A stretch of DNA of 64,000 bases from assembly GCF_018531375.1 (NCBI RefSeq), contig NZ_JAHBOH010000002.1, forward strand, positions 62,001-126,000. The letters are read 5' to 3'. The notes under the pieces were generated by a model, which saw only the letters and a list, made by a program, of their open reading frames with translations, did not search any database and was not told the origin of the DNA. Source of the stretch: Cellulomonas fulva. GTDB taxonomy: Bacteria > Actinomycetota > Actinomycetes > Actinomycetales > Cellulomonadaceae. The position numbers and the translations under genes were made by a program. Below, one piece after another: positions 34,358-43,116 of this stretch; position 1 is the stretch's first letter; each line of letters begins with the position of its first letter.

Positions 34358-36916
34358 CTACAGCGGGCCGACCGCCGTGACGCGCAGGACCACCTCGCCG
34401 GCCTCGTCGGAGGCCGCCAGGTCGACCTCGGCGTCGATCCGCCAGTCGTGGTCGCCCTCGGCGTCGTCCAGCACCTGGCGCACGCGCCAGGTCGTCGCGC
34501 TCGTCGTGACCTGGAAGAGCGCCGGACCACGTGCGGGCGGGCCCGTGAGGATCTCGTCGTGGTCGTCGTAGAACGGGTCCAGCGCCGCGGACCAGCGGTC
34601 CGCCGTCCACGGCGCCTGCTCGAGGTCGAGGTCGCCGAGGGCGGCGAGCGCCCCGTACTGCTCGCGCGCCGCGAGCTCGACGCGGCGGAACAGGGCGCCG
34701 CGGACCAGCGCGCGGAACACGCGGGGGTTGCCCGTGACCGGCTCGGGCGTGTCGTCGTCGATCCCGCCGGGCGCGTCCGCACCGTGCTCGTCGAGCGGGT
34801 TGGCGAGCCGCTCCCACTCGTCGAGCAGGCTCGAGTCCGTGCGCCGGACCAGGTCGCCCAGCCACTCGATCAGCTCCCAGAGCTCCTCGGTCCGCGCGTC
34901 CTCCGGGACGGTCTGGCGCAGCGCGCGGTAGGCGTCGGCGAGGTAGCGCAGGAGCACGCCCTCGGTGCGGTCGAGGGTGTAGAGGCTGACGTACTCGGCG
35001 AACGTGGCGGCGCGCTCGTGCATCTCGCGCACCACGGACTTGGGGGACAGCTCGAGGTCCGCGACCCACGGGTTGGTCGTCCGGTACGTCGCGAAGGCCG
35101 CGGCGAGGAGCTCGGCCAGGGGTCGCGGGTAGGTCACGTCCTCGAGCAGCGCCATGCGCTCGTCGTACTCCAGCCCGTCCGCCTTCATCCGCGCGACCGC
35201 CTCGCCGCGCGCCTTGTTCTCCTGCGCCGCGAGCACCTGGCGGGGGTCGTCGAGCGTCGCCTCGAGCACGGAGACGACGTCGTGGGCGTAGGCCGGGTCC
35301 GCCTGGTCGAGCAGGTCGAGCGCCGCGTACGCGAACGGCGACAGCGCCTGGTTGAGCGCGAAGTTGGCCGGCAGGTCGTGCGTCAGGCGCACGGTCCGAC
35401 GACGACCACGGGGTGCGGTCTCGTCGGGCACCCAGGCCCGCTCGACGACGCCCGCGGCCCGCAACGACCGGTACACCGCCACGGCCCGGCGCACGTGCTG
35501 CCCGCGCGCCGACGGCGGCTCGTGGTTGTCCGTCAGCAGCCGCGTCATCGCCAGGACCGGGTCCTCGCCCTGCGCACCGCGGGCCAGGACGTGCAGCACC
35601 ATCGCGTGCGTGACCGTGAAGCTGCTGGTCAGCGGCTCGGGTGGGGCGTCGCGGAGCCGCTCGAACGTCTTGTCGGTCCAGTTCACGTGCCCGGACGGCG
35701 CCTGCTTGCGGACGATCTTCTTGAGCTTGCGCGGGTCGTCGCCCGCCTTGGCGAGCGCGCGCCGGTTCTCGATGACGTGCTCGGGCGCCATGACCACGAC
35801 CTCGCCCACCGTGTCGAAGCCCGCGCGCCCGGCCCGGCCCGCGATCTGGTGGAACTCCCGCGCCGACAGGTGCCGCATCCGGGTGCCGTCGTACTTCACC
35901 AGGCTCGTCAGCACCACGGTGCGGATCGGCACGTTGATGCCGACCCCGAGCGTGTCGGTCCCGCAGACCACGGGGAGCAGGCCCCGCTGCGTGAGGCGCT
36001 CGACCACGCGGCGGTACTTGGGCAGCATGCCCGCGTGGTGCACGCCCACGCCGTGCCGCAGCAGCCGGGACAGCGTGCGGCCGAACCCCGGCCCGAACCG
36101 GAACGCGCCCAGCTCGGCGGCGATCGCGTCGCGCTGCTCGCGGCTGGTCAGCGTCGCGGACAGCAGCGACTGCGCGCGCTCGACCGCGTCCTTCTGCGTG
36201 AAGTGCACGACGTACACCGGAGCGCGCCGCGTGCTGACGAGCTCGTCCAGCACCTCGTGCAGCGGGTCGACGACGTACGAGAACGTCAGCGGCACGGGGC
36301 GCTCGGCGTTGGTCACGACCGCGACCTCGCCGCCCGTGCGGCGCCGCAGGTCGTCGGCGAAGAACGTGACGTCGCCCAGGGTCGCCGACATCAGGACGAA
36401 CTGCGTGCGCGGCAGCTCCAGCAGCGGCACCTGCCACGCCCAGCCGCGCTGCGGGTCGGCGTAGAAGTGGAACTCGTCCATGACGACCTGACCGACGTCC
36501 GCACCCGGCCCGTCGCGCAGTGCGAGGTTCGCCAGGATCTCCGCGGTGCAGCAGATGATCGGGGCGCCCGGGTTCACCGCGGAGTCGCCCGTCATCATGC
36601 CGACGTTCTCCGAGCCGAAGGCGGCGACGAGCGCGAAGAACTTCTCGCTGACCAGGGCCTTGAGCGGCGCGGTGTAGTACGTGCGCCGGCCCGCGGCGAG
36701 CGCGACGAAGTGCGCGGCGGTCGCGACGAGCGACTTCCCCGAGCCGGTCGGCGTCGACAGGATCACGTGGCTGCCCGTCACCAGCTCGAGCAGCGACTCC
36801 TCCTGGTGCGGGTACAGGCTCAGCCCCTGCTCGGCCGCCCACCCCGTGAACGTCTCGTAGAGCGCGTCAGGGTCGGTGGGGTCGGCCGGGATCCGGTCGG
36901 CGAGGGTCGCGGGCAC
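34358..36916 (-). CDS. DEAD/DEAH-box RNA helicase with DUF3516 region
   Basis: 852 residues from the GTG at 36916, which follows GGGAGGA; an upstream ATG at 36997 lacks support. Superfamily 2 motifs are complete: [49 protein letters not shown] and [13 protein letters not shown]. The Ski2-like core covers about 1-470. The remaining 380 residues match the long C-terminal region usually labelled DUF3516 in actinobacteria. It is probably an RNA helicase in decay or ribosome work. It is a single gene. Confidence 0.9.
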   Translation of the reverse strand: MPATLADRIPADPTDPDALYETFTGWAAEQGLSLYPHQEESLLELVTGSHVILSTPTGSGKSLVATAAHFVALAAGRRTYYTAPLKALVSEKFFALVAAFGSENVGMMTGDSAVNPGAPIICCTAEILANLALRDGPGADVGQVVMDEFHFYADPQRGWAWQVPLLELPRTQFVLMSATLGDVTFFADDLRRRTGGEVAVVTNAERPVPLTFSYVVDPLHEVLDELVSTRRAPVYVVHFTQKDAVERAQSLLSATLTSREQRDAIAAELGAFRFGPGFGRTLSRLLRHGVGVHHAGMLPKYRRVVERLTQRGLLPVVCGTDTLGVGINVPIRTVVLTSLVKYDGTRMRHLSAREFHQIAGRAGRAGFDTVGEVVVMAPEHVIENRRALAKAGDDPRKLKKIVRKQAPSGHVNWTDKTFERLRDAPPEPLTSSFTVTHAMVLHVLARGAQGEDPVLAMTRLLTDNHEPPSARGQHVRRAVAVYRSLRAAGVVERAWVPDETAPRGRRRTVRLTHDLPANFALNQALSPFAYAALDLLDQADPAYAHDVVSVLEATLDDPRQVLAAQENKARGEAVARMKADGLEYDERMALLEDVTYPRPLAELLAAAFATYRTTNPWVADLELSPKSVVREMHERAATFAEYVSLYTLDRTEGVLLRYLADAYRALRQTVPEDARTEELWELIEWLGDLVRRTDSSLLDEWERLANPLDEHGADAPGGIDDDTPEPVTGNPRVFRALVRGALFRRVELAAREQYGALAALGDLDLEQAPWTADRWSAALDPFYDDHDEILTGPPARGPALFQVTTSATTWRVRQVLDDAEGDHDWRIDAEVDLAASDEAGEVVLRVTAVGPL

Positions 36917-37057
36917 CGACGCATCCTCCCATCCCGGCGAGGCACGAGGTCCCTGCGTCGCGCCTCCGCCGTCCGCAGCGCCAGCTTGTCGCGCCATGCC
37001 GGCATGACGTCGGCCGTCACCCGGACGGCCGTCGTCCCCGCGCTAGGGTCGGTGGGT

Positions 37058-37891
37058 ATGAAGCCGTTCGTGCTGCTGGCTTCGCGGGCCGAGGACGCCG
37101 CCGCAGACGCCGAGTACGAGGCGATGCTGCGCTTCGGCGGCCTCGCCGAGCACGAGCTGCTGCGCGTCCGCATGGAGGCGGCGCCGCTGCCCGCGCTCGA
37201 CCTCGACGCGTTGTCGGGCGTCGTCGTCGGGGGCAGCCCGTTCGACGCGAGCACCCCCGAGGTCCGCAAGTCGGTGACCCAGGTGCGCGTGGAGCGGGAG
37301 ATGTCGGCGCTGCTCGACGTGCTCGTCGCGCGCGACGAGCCCTTCCTCGGCGCGTGCTACGGCGTCGGCACGCTCGGCACGCACCAGGGCGGGGTCATCG
37401 ACCGGACGTTCGCCGAGCCGATCAGCGCGGTGCGCGTGTCGCTGACGGCCGCGGGGCGAGCGGACCCGCTGCTCGCCGACGTCCCGGACGAGTTCGACGC
37501 GTTCGTCGGGCACAAGGAGGCGTGCCGGGTGCTGCCGCCCACGGCGACGCTGCTCGCGAGCTCGGCGACGTGCCCGGTCCAGATGTTCCGCGTGCGCCGG
37601 AACCTCTACGCGACGCAGTTCCACCCGGAGCTCGACGTAGCGGGCATCAGCGACCGCATCCGCATCTACGGCGGGTACGGCTACTACGCGCCGGACGAGC
37701 AGGAGCAGGTGCTCGCCGGGGTCGCGGCGGCCGATGTCTGGGCGCCGCCGCGGATCCTCGCGGCGTTCGTCGCGCGCTACGGCCGGTCCGCCGACGGGTC
37801 CTCGGGTGCGGCGTCCGTCGGCTCGTCGGGCGGGTCGGTCTCGTCGGGCGGGTCCGTGTCGTCGGGCGGGTCGGTCTCGACGGGCGGGTAG
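37058..37891 (+). CDS. Class I glutamine amidotransferase
   Basis: 277 residues. The triad is visible: Cys in FLGACYGVGTLG and His-x-Glu in YATQFHPELDVAG, and VVVGGSPFDASTPEV forms the family's oxyanion region. It resembles GMP-synthase-like amidotransferases that act alone, so the acceptor is unknown. A TAGGGT box lies 8 nt before the ATG. The last 35 residues are a Ser/Gly repeat encoded by 18-bp repeats. This tail lies opposite the end of the DUF488 gene, so the two genes overlap by 115 nt. Confidence 0.85.
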   Translation: MKPFVLLASRAEDAAADAEYEAMLRFGGLAEHELLRVRMEAAPLPALDLDALSGVVVGGSPFDASTPEVRKSVTQVRVEREMSALLDVLVARDEPFLGACYGVGTLGTHQGGVIDRTFAEPISAVRVSLTAAGRADPLLADVPDEFDAFVGHKEACRVLPPTATLLASSATCPVQMFRVRRNLYATQFHPELDVAGISDRIRIYGGYGYYAPDEQEQVLAGVAAADVWAPPRILAAFVARYGRSADGSSGAASVGSSGGSVSSGGSVSSGGSVSTGG

Positions 37892-38436
37892 GTCACGACG
37901 CCGGCGGCGTCGACGACGGGCCGGGCGCCCCAGGCGCCGAGCTCGTGGACGCGCGGTTCGCCCGGTCCGACGACGTGCAGCACCCGCCGGCCCCGCGCGG
38001 TGAGCGTGTTCGCGACGAGCAGGCGGTGGCAGCGCCACGGCATCGGCTCCGCGCACATGACCGCGACCCGGTGCTCCGCGGCGAGCGCGGTGAGCTCGCG
38101 GATCCCGTGCTCGTACGCCGGCTGCAGGGTGTGGTCCGCGTAGTTCTTGAAGCTCGTGTTCTGCCAGCCGGCGTTGGTCCGTGGGTCGACGTCCTGGCGA
38201 CGTCGCCGCCCGCCCAGGTCGGCGAGGTGGGCGTAGCCGATCCCTGCGGTGGCGAGCCACCCCGGCATGAGGTCGCGGTGGAAGTGCGGGCTGCTGCGGG
38301 ACCCGGGGTGGGCGCGCACGTCCGCGACCAGGTCCACGCGCTGGGCGGCGAGCAGGTCGACGAAGGCGTCCTGCGTGAGCGTCCAGTGCCCGATCGTCCA
38401 GATGTCCACCCGGTCAGTGTCCGCGCGCCCCGGCAT
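37777..38436 (-). CDS. DUF488-family protein
   Basis: 219 residues from ATG 38436, or 210 from GTG 38409 just before IWTIGHWTLTQDAFVDLL. DUF488 features follow: LVADVRAHPGSRSSPHFHRD, VAVMCAEPMPWRCHRLLVA. The family is of unknown function, often with a conserved cysteine as here. The C-terminal 35 residues (repeated DPPDET-like units) come from the same 18-bp repeats that encode the Ser/Gly tail of the gene on the other strand. Upstream, the TDT transporter stop is 15 nt away. Confidence 0.82.
   Translation of the reverse strand: MPGRADTDRVDIWTIGHWTLTQDAFVDLLAAQRVDLVADVRAHPGSRSSPHFHRDLMPGWLATAGIGYAHLADLGGRRRRQDVDPRTNAGWQNTSFKNYADHTLQPAYEHGIRELTALAAEHRVAVMCAEPMPWRCHRLLVANTLTARGRRVLHVVGPGEPRVHELGAWGARPVVDAAGVVTYPPVETDPPDDTDPPDETDPPDEPTDAAPEDPSADRP
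37823..37890. repeat. 18-bp repeats translated on both strands
   Basis: TCGTCGGGCGGGTCGGTC at 37823-37840 is followed by two near copies (37841-37858, 37859-37876) and a partial unit up to 37890. Read forward they give GGSVSS units of the amidotransferase; read in reverse they give DPPDET units of DUF488. Confidence 0.85.
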
Positions 38437-38451
38437 CGGCGCGCGCGTCCG

Positions 38452-39552
38452 CTACGCCGCGGCGGCGGGGTGCAGGAGGGCGCGGGTGACGACGCTGCCG
38501 TGCCAGGTGCGACCCGCGACGACGAGCCACGCGCCGACGAGCGCGACGAACGACGCGACGGCGAGCGCCCCCGCCGCGCGCGAGCCGGTGTGCAGCGCCA
38601 GCCCCGACAGGCCGGTCACGCACGTGCCGACCGGGAACGTGAACGCCCACCAGGTGAGCGCGAACGGCAGCCCGGTCCGCGCGGCGCGCCGGGTGACGAC
38701 GACCGCGATGGTGGCCCACAGCACCGCGAAGCCGAGGACGGGCACGGCGTACAGGACGCCCGCCACCTCGAGCAGGCGTGCGGTCGGCTGGGCGACGACG
38801 AGGTCCGCCTCGCCGCCGAGGGCGAGCGCCGCGGTCGCCGACTGACCGAGCGGGCCGAGCACGATCCAGAGCGTCGGCACCAGCGCGGGCGCGCCGACGC
38901 CGTGCCGCACCAGGCGGCCCCACACCAGCGGCAGCACCAGCACCGTCGCCAGGAGCGCGATCCCGAACATGGCGCCGAGGGCGAGGGCGAACGTCAGCCG
39001 TGCCTGGCCCGCGGGGACGCGGGGGAGCAGGAGCGCACCGGTCGCGGCCGAGACCATCGGGGGCACCACCGGCATCAGCCACCCGGCGAACGGCGCCTCG
39101 TCGGACCGGGCGTGCCGGGTCAGCTGCAGGACGGGGACGGCGACCGCGGAGGCGAGCCCCAGCACCGTGCCGACGGTCCACGCGGTTGCGCCGACGACGA
39201 GCGCGGCCCGGTCGCCGAGCAGCGCGGGTCCCAGCAGCAGGCTCCCGGCACCGACGGTGAGGAACGCCATCGGCGGGGCCCCGTAGAAGTGCGCCATCAC
39301 CGGGTCGAGGTGGTGCCCGCGCGCGGTGCCGCGGTAGGCGTACCAGTGCCGGGCGGTGGCACCGACCAGCACGACGAGCAGCGCCGCCGCGACCAGCCAG
39401 ACCACGGTCGCCGCCACGCGCAGCCCGGGCACCTGCACCGGCAGCCCGGCCGCGGACGTCGCGACGATCCCCGTGCCCATGACGGCCGCGAACCAGTTGG
39501 GGGTGACGTGCGCGGCGGTCAGCGGGAGGCGGGCGGGGGCGGGGTGCAGCAT
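38452..39552 (-). CDS. TDT-family (tellurite/dicarboxylate, SLAC1-like) transporter
   Basis: 366 residues with ten hydrophobic spans. The N-terminus TPNWFAAVMGTGIVATSAAG and the internal HFYGAPPMAFLTVGAGSLLL are typical of the TDT family (TehA, Mae1, SLAC1). The C-terminal LTWWAFTFPVGTCVTGLSGL also fits. Substrates in the family include C4-dicarboxylates, sulfite and anions, and cannot be told apart here. It diverges from a LysR regulator that probably controls it. Confidence 0.85.
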   Translation of the reverse strand: MLHPAPARLPLTAAHVTPNWFAAVMGTGIVATSAAGLPVQVPGLRVAATVVWLVAAALLVVLVGATARHWYAYRGTARGHHLDPVMAHFYGAPPMAFLTVGAGSLLLGPALLGDRAALVVGATAWTVGTVLGLASAVAVPVLQLTRHARSDEAPFAGWLMPVVPPMVSAATGALLLPRVPAGQARLTFALALGAMFGIALLATVLVLPLVWGRLVRHGVGAPALVPTLWIVLGPLGQSATAALALGGEADLVVAQPTARLLEVAGVLYAVPVLGFAVLWATIAVVVTRRAARTGLPFALTWWAFTFPVGTCVTGLSGLALHTGSRAAGALAVASFVALVGAWLVVAGRTWHGSVVTRALLHPAAAA

Positions 39553-39598
39553 GCCTCGAGTCTGGACGGGGCACCGGTCGCGCGGTAGACGACGGACG

Positions 39599-39645
39599 TT
39601 GTCGGGCCACAACCTATGCTTGTGTCGATGTGTCCAGGACACAAG
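39599..39645 (+). promoter_or_regulatory. Divergent promoter/operator region of the TDT and LysR genes
   Basis: Three overlapping symmetries are visible: TTGT-N6-ACAA at 39599-39612, CTTGTGTC (39619-39626) with GACACAAG (39638-39645), and TGTGTCC-A-GGACACA (39629-39643). LysR proteins bind T-N11-A-type palindromes, so these are likely sites. TATGCT at 39615-39620 may be a -10 for the LysR gene. Confidence 0.55.
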
Positions 39646-39653
39646 GAGGCGTG

Positions 39654-40595
39654 GTGGCTGACCTGACCGCCCTGCGGGTGCTCGTCGCCGTCGACCGGGA
39701 CGGGAGCATCTCTGCCGCGGCGCGTGCGCTGGGACTGAGCCAGCAGGCCGTCTCGCAGCGCGTGCGCGGGCTCGAGCGGGAGGTCGGTGCGCGGCTCGTC
39801 GCACGGTCGACCCGCGGGTCCGCGCTCACCGAGACCGGCCGGCTGGTCGCCGCGTGGGCCGGGGAGGTCGTCGACGCCGCGACCCGGTTCGACGTCGCGG
39901 TCGAGGCGCTGCGCGCTCCCGGCGCCACACCCCTGCGGGTCGCCGCGAGCCTGACGGTCGCCGAGTACCTGCTGCCCGCGTGGCTGGTCCGGCTGCGCGC
40001 CGCCGGCGTCCCGGGCGGCGACGCCGTCGAGCTCACGGCGGTGAACAGCGCGGGCGTGGTCGAGCTGGTGCGCGCCGGCAGCCACGACGTCGGCTTCGTC
40101 GAGACCCCGCACCCGCCCGAGGACCTGCGCAGGCGCACGCTCGGGCACGACGAGCTCGTCGTCGTCGTCGGTCCCGACCACGCGTGGGCACGCCGGGCGA
40201 CCCCGCTGACCTCCGCCGAGCTCGCCGCGACGCCGCTGGTGACGCGCGAGCCCGGTTCCGGGACGCGCGCCGCGCTCGAGGCCGCGCTCGCCCGACACCT
40301 CGCCATCGAGGTCGCCGACCTGCCCCGCCCGCTCGCGCAGCTGCCGACCACGGCGGCCGTGCGCGCCACCGTCGCCGCCGGTGCGGGTCCGGCCGTGCTC
40401 AGCCTGCTCGCGGTGCGCGACGCGCTCGCGGCCGGGAGCCTGCGCCGCGTGCCGCTCGCCGACCTGCGCCTGACCCGTCCGCTGAGCGTCGTCTGGTCGC
40501 CCACGCTCCCGCGTGTGCCGGACGCGGCCCGCGCCCTGCTCGAGATCATCGCCGCCGAGCGGACACGCACGGGCGAAGGGCGCACCATGGGGTGA
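39654..40595 (+). CDS. LysR-family transcriptional regulator
   Basis: 313 residues. N-terminal HTH (LRVLVAVDRDGSISAAARAL, LSQQAVSQRVRGLEREVG), then the effector-binding domain. I took GTG 39654 behind AGGAGG; GTG 39651 and 39630 are alternatives, and the last lies inside the palindrome. It diverges from the TDT transporter, the usual sign of a regulator-target pair, and is coupled downstream to a DUF2236 gene by TGATG. The effector is unknown. Confidence 0.88.
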   Translation: MADLTALRVLVAVDRDGSISAAARALGLSQQAVSQRVRGLEREVGARLVARSTRGSALTETGRLVAAWAGEVVDAATRFDVAVEALRAPGATPLRVAASLTVAEYLLPAWLVRLRAAGVPGGDAVELTAVNSAGVVELVRAGSHDVGFVETPHPPEDLRRRTLGHDELVVVVGPDHAWARRATPLTSAELAATPLVTREPGSGTRAALEAALARHLAIEVADLPRPLAQLPTTAAVRATVAAGAGPAVLSLLAVRDALAAGSLRRVPLADLRLTRPLSVVWSPTLPRVPDAARALLEIIAAERTRTGEGRTMG

Positions 40596-41494
40596 TGATC
40601 CTCGACGCGTGGCGGGACAAGGTCGGCACCTCGCTCTTCCTGCGGGTGGCCGGCCCGGACGGGCTCGCGAGCCGCGCCCGGATCCACGGCACCCCCGGTC
40701 CGCGCTGGTTCGCGCCGGACTCGGCGATCTGCCGCGTGCACGGCGACGCCTCGATGTTCGTCGGCGGCCTGCGCGCGCTCCTGCTGCAGGCGCTGCACCC
40801 CGCCGCCATGGCGGGGGTCGCCGGGCACTCGGGCTACCGCGGCGACCCGTGGGGCCGCCTCGCCCGCACCAGCACGTTCCTGGCGGTCACCGCGTTCGGT
40901 ACCGCCGACGACGCGCAGGAGGCCGTCGACCGCGTCCGGGCCGTGCACGAGCGGGTGCGTGGCCGCACGCCCGACGGCGTGCCGTACCGCGCCGACGACC
41001 CCGAGCTCCTGCGGTGGGTGCACACGGCGGAGGTCGACTCGTTCCTGCGCGCCCACCAGCGCTTCGGCAGCCGGCCGCTCGACCGGGCGGGCGCCGACGC
41101 CTACCTGCGGGACGCCGCGGTCGTCGGCCACGCCCTCGGGGCGACCGGTCTCCCGGAGGACGTGGACGCCCTCGCGGACACCCTCGCGGCGTTCCGGCCG
41201 TCGCTCGCAGCTGGCGAGCAGGCGCGCGACACGGCGCGGTTCCTCCTCGCCGAGCCGCCCGTCCCGTCCTCGCTGCGGCCCGGGTACGCGCTCCTGTCCC
41301 GCGCCGCCGTCGCCACGCTGCCCGACTGGGCGGTCGCCGAGCTCGGTCTGCCCGTGCCCCGCCCGGCGGCGCGTCGGGTCGCGCTCGCGGGCGGGCAGGT
41401 GGTGACGCGCTCGATCAGGTTCGTGCTGGGGCCGGGGGACGCGCGGCGGGTCACGGCGGCCGCGTCGCCGTCGCCCGTGGCGGACCCGGTCTGA
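40595..41494 (+). CDS. DUF2236 (MpaB-type oxygenase fold) protein
   Basis: 299 residues. RVHGDASMFVGGLRALLLQA, HPAAMAGVAGHSGYRGDPWG and RTSTFLAVTAFGTADDAQEA are the family signature (latex clearing protein/MpaB). The conserved His and Arg residues bind heme b in characterised members. The ATG overlaps the LysR stop. The substrate is unknown; many bacteria carry several uncharacterised copies. Confidence 0.85.
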   Translation: MILDAWRDKVGTSLFLRVAGPDGLASRARIHGTPGPRWFAPDSAICRVHGDASMFVGGLRALLLQALHPAAMAGVAGHSGYRGDPWGRLARTSTFLAVTAFGTADDAQEAVDRVRAVHERVRGRTPDGVPYRADDPELLRWVHTAEVDSFLRAHQRFGSRPLDRAGADAYLRDAAVVGHALGATGLPEDVDALADTLAAFRPSLAAGEQARDTARFLLAEPPVPSSLRPGYALLSRAAVATLPDWAVAELGLPVPRPAARRVALAGGQVVTRSIRFVLGPGDARRVTAAASPSPVADPV

Positions 41495-41597
41495 CGTCCG
41501 CCGCGCGACGCGCGCCGGTTCCGCGCGCGTCCGCGCCGGGTGAGGACGACGATGAGCAGCGTCGCCGGCCGTGCGCGCCGGCGCGGGGAGGCGGGAC

Positions 41598-43040
41598 ATG
41601 AGCGGCACGCAGGAACAGGTCGTCGACGTCGTCGTCGTCGGAGGCGGCGCGGTGGGGGAGAACGCCGCGGACCGCGCCTCGCGGACGGGGCTGGACGTCG
41701 CGCTCGTCGAGGGCGCGCTCGTCGGCGGCGAGTGCTCGTACTGGGCCTGCATGCCGTCGAAGGTCCTGCTGCGCCCCGGCGCGGCGCGCGACGCCGCGCG
41801 CCGCACGCCCGGGGTCGCGGACCCCGGGGACCTCGACGTCGCCGCCGTCCTGGCCCGGCGCGACGAGATCACGCACGGCTGGGACGACTCCAGCCAGGCC
41901 GAGTGGGTGAGCAGCGCCGGACTGACGCTCGTGCGCGGGCACGCGCGGTTCACCGGCCCGCGGGAGCTGACGGTCACGTCCGACGAGGGGACGACGACGC
42001 TGCGCGCCCGCCACGCGATCGTCGTCGCGACCGGATCGACGGCCTCCCTGCCGCCGATCGAGGGCCTCGCGGACGCGCGGCCCTGGACCAGCCGGGAGGC
42101 GACGGCCGCGCAGCACGTCCCCGCGCGGCTCGTCGTGCTGGGCGGCGGCGTGGTCGGCGTCGAGATGGCGACGGCGTGGGCGAGCCTGGGCTCCGAGGTC
42201 ACGCTCGTCGTGCGTGGCAGCGGCATCCTGGCGGGCGCCGAGCCGTTCGCCGGCGAGCTGGTCCTGGAGGCGCTGCGTGCCGCGGGTGTCCGCGTGCTCC
42301 TGGGTGCCGAGGCGCGTGCGGTGCACCGCGACGCCGAGGGCGTCCACGTGACGCTCGACGACGAGCGGCTGGACGCCGACGAGGTCCTGGTCGCCACCGG
42401 ACGGCACCCGCGCACGCGCGATCTCGGTGTCGAGGTCCTGGGGCTGGATCCCGGCGCCCCGATCGAGGTCGACGACTCGCTGGCGGCGGTCGGCGTCGAC
42501 GGCGGCTGGCTCTTCGCCGTCGGGGACGTCACGGGCCGCACCGGGACCACGCACCAGGGCAAGTACGACGCCCGGGTGGTCGGGGACGTGGTGGCCGCGC
42601 GGTTCGGCGACGACGAGGACGCGCGGACGGCCGAGGCGTCGGCCGGGGCATGGAGCCGGTACCGCGCCACCGCCGACCACGCCGCCGTCCCGCAGGTGGT
42701 GTTCTCCCACCCCGAGGTCGCGTGGGTGGGTCGCACCGAGGCGGAGGCGCGCGAGGCCGGGCTGGACGTCCGGGTCGTGTCCTACGAGCTCGCGGACGTC
42801 GCCGGGGCCAGCGTGATCTCGCCGGACTACCGGGGCCGGGCCCAGCTCGTGCTCGACGCCGGGCGCGACGACGTCGTCGTGGGCGCGACGTTCGTCGGGC
42901 CCGACGCGGCCGAGATGCTGCACGCCGCGACCATCGCCGTGGTCGGGGAGGTTCCGCTGTCGCGGCTGTGGCACGCGGTGCCCTCGTACCCGACCGTCAG
43001 CGAGGTCTGGCTCCGGTTCGCCGAGACCGCGGGTCTGTAG
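41598..43040 (+). CDS. FAD-dependent pyridine nucleotide-disulfide oxidoreductase
   Basis: 480 residues. FAD site VVVVGGGAVGENAADRAS, redox pair in GGECSYWACMPSK (C-x4-C), NAD(P) site LVVLGGGVVGVEMATAWASL, second FAD segment LFAVGDVTGRTGTTHQGKYD, and the dimer-interface His-Glu in WHAVPSYPTVSEVW. This is the mercuric reductase/dihydrolipoamide dehydrogenase superfamily. The unusual SYWA between the cysteines marks an actinobacterial subgroup whose substrate is not known. The ATG follows GGGGAGG. Confidence 0.87.
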   Translation: MSGTQEQVVDVVVVGGGAVGENAADRASRTGLDVALVEGALVGGECSYWACMPSKVLLRPGAARDAARRTPGVADPGDLDVAAVLARRDEITHGWDDSSQAEWVSSAGLTLVRGHARFTGPRELTVTSDEGTTTLRARHAIVVATGSTASLPPIEGLADARPWTSREATAAQHVPARLVVLGGGVVGVEMATAWASLGSEVTLVVRGSGILAGAEPFAGELVLEALRAAGVRVLLGAEARAVHRDAEGVHVTLDDERLDADEVLVATGRHPRTRDLGVEVLGLDPGAPIEVDDSLAAVGVDGGWLFAVGDVTGRTGTTHQGKYDARVVGDVVAARFGDDEDARTAEASAGAWSRYRATADHAAVPQVVFSHPEVAWVGRTEAEAREAGLDVRVVSYELADVAGASVISPDYRGRAQLVLDAGRDDVVVGATFVGPDAAEMLHAATIAVVGEVPLSRLWHAVPSYPTVSEVWLRFAETAGL

Positions 43041-43059
43041 CCCGACGACAGGGACGGCC

Positions 43060-43087
43060 GAGGCCGGCGACGGGCGTCGCCGGCCTC
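43060..43087 (+). terminator. Hairpin between the convergent reductase and osmoprotectant genes
   Basis: GAGGCCGGCGAC (43060-43071) pairs perfectly with GTCGCCGGCCTC (43076-43087) around GGGC. It lies 20 nt after one stop and 30 nt from the other, so it can serve both strands. Confidence 0.8.
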
Positions 43088-43116
43088 GATCGTGCCGGGG
43101 TGTGCTAGGGCCGCCG

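Noticed and set aside
34304-37057. A very long forward frame antisense to the helicase
   Set aside because: The reverse strand encodes all helicase motifs. Only the part from 37058 in this frame is a real gene.
41540-43108. 522-codon forward frame over the disulfide reductase
   Set aside because: It is out of frame with the reductase, whose FAD, NAD(P) and cysteine motifs are complete in the adjacent frame.
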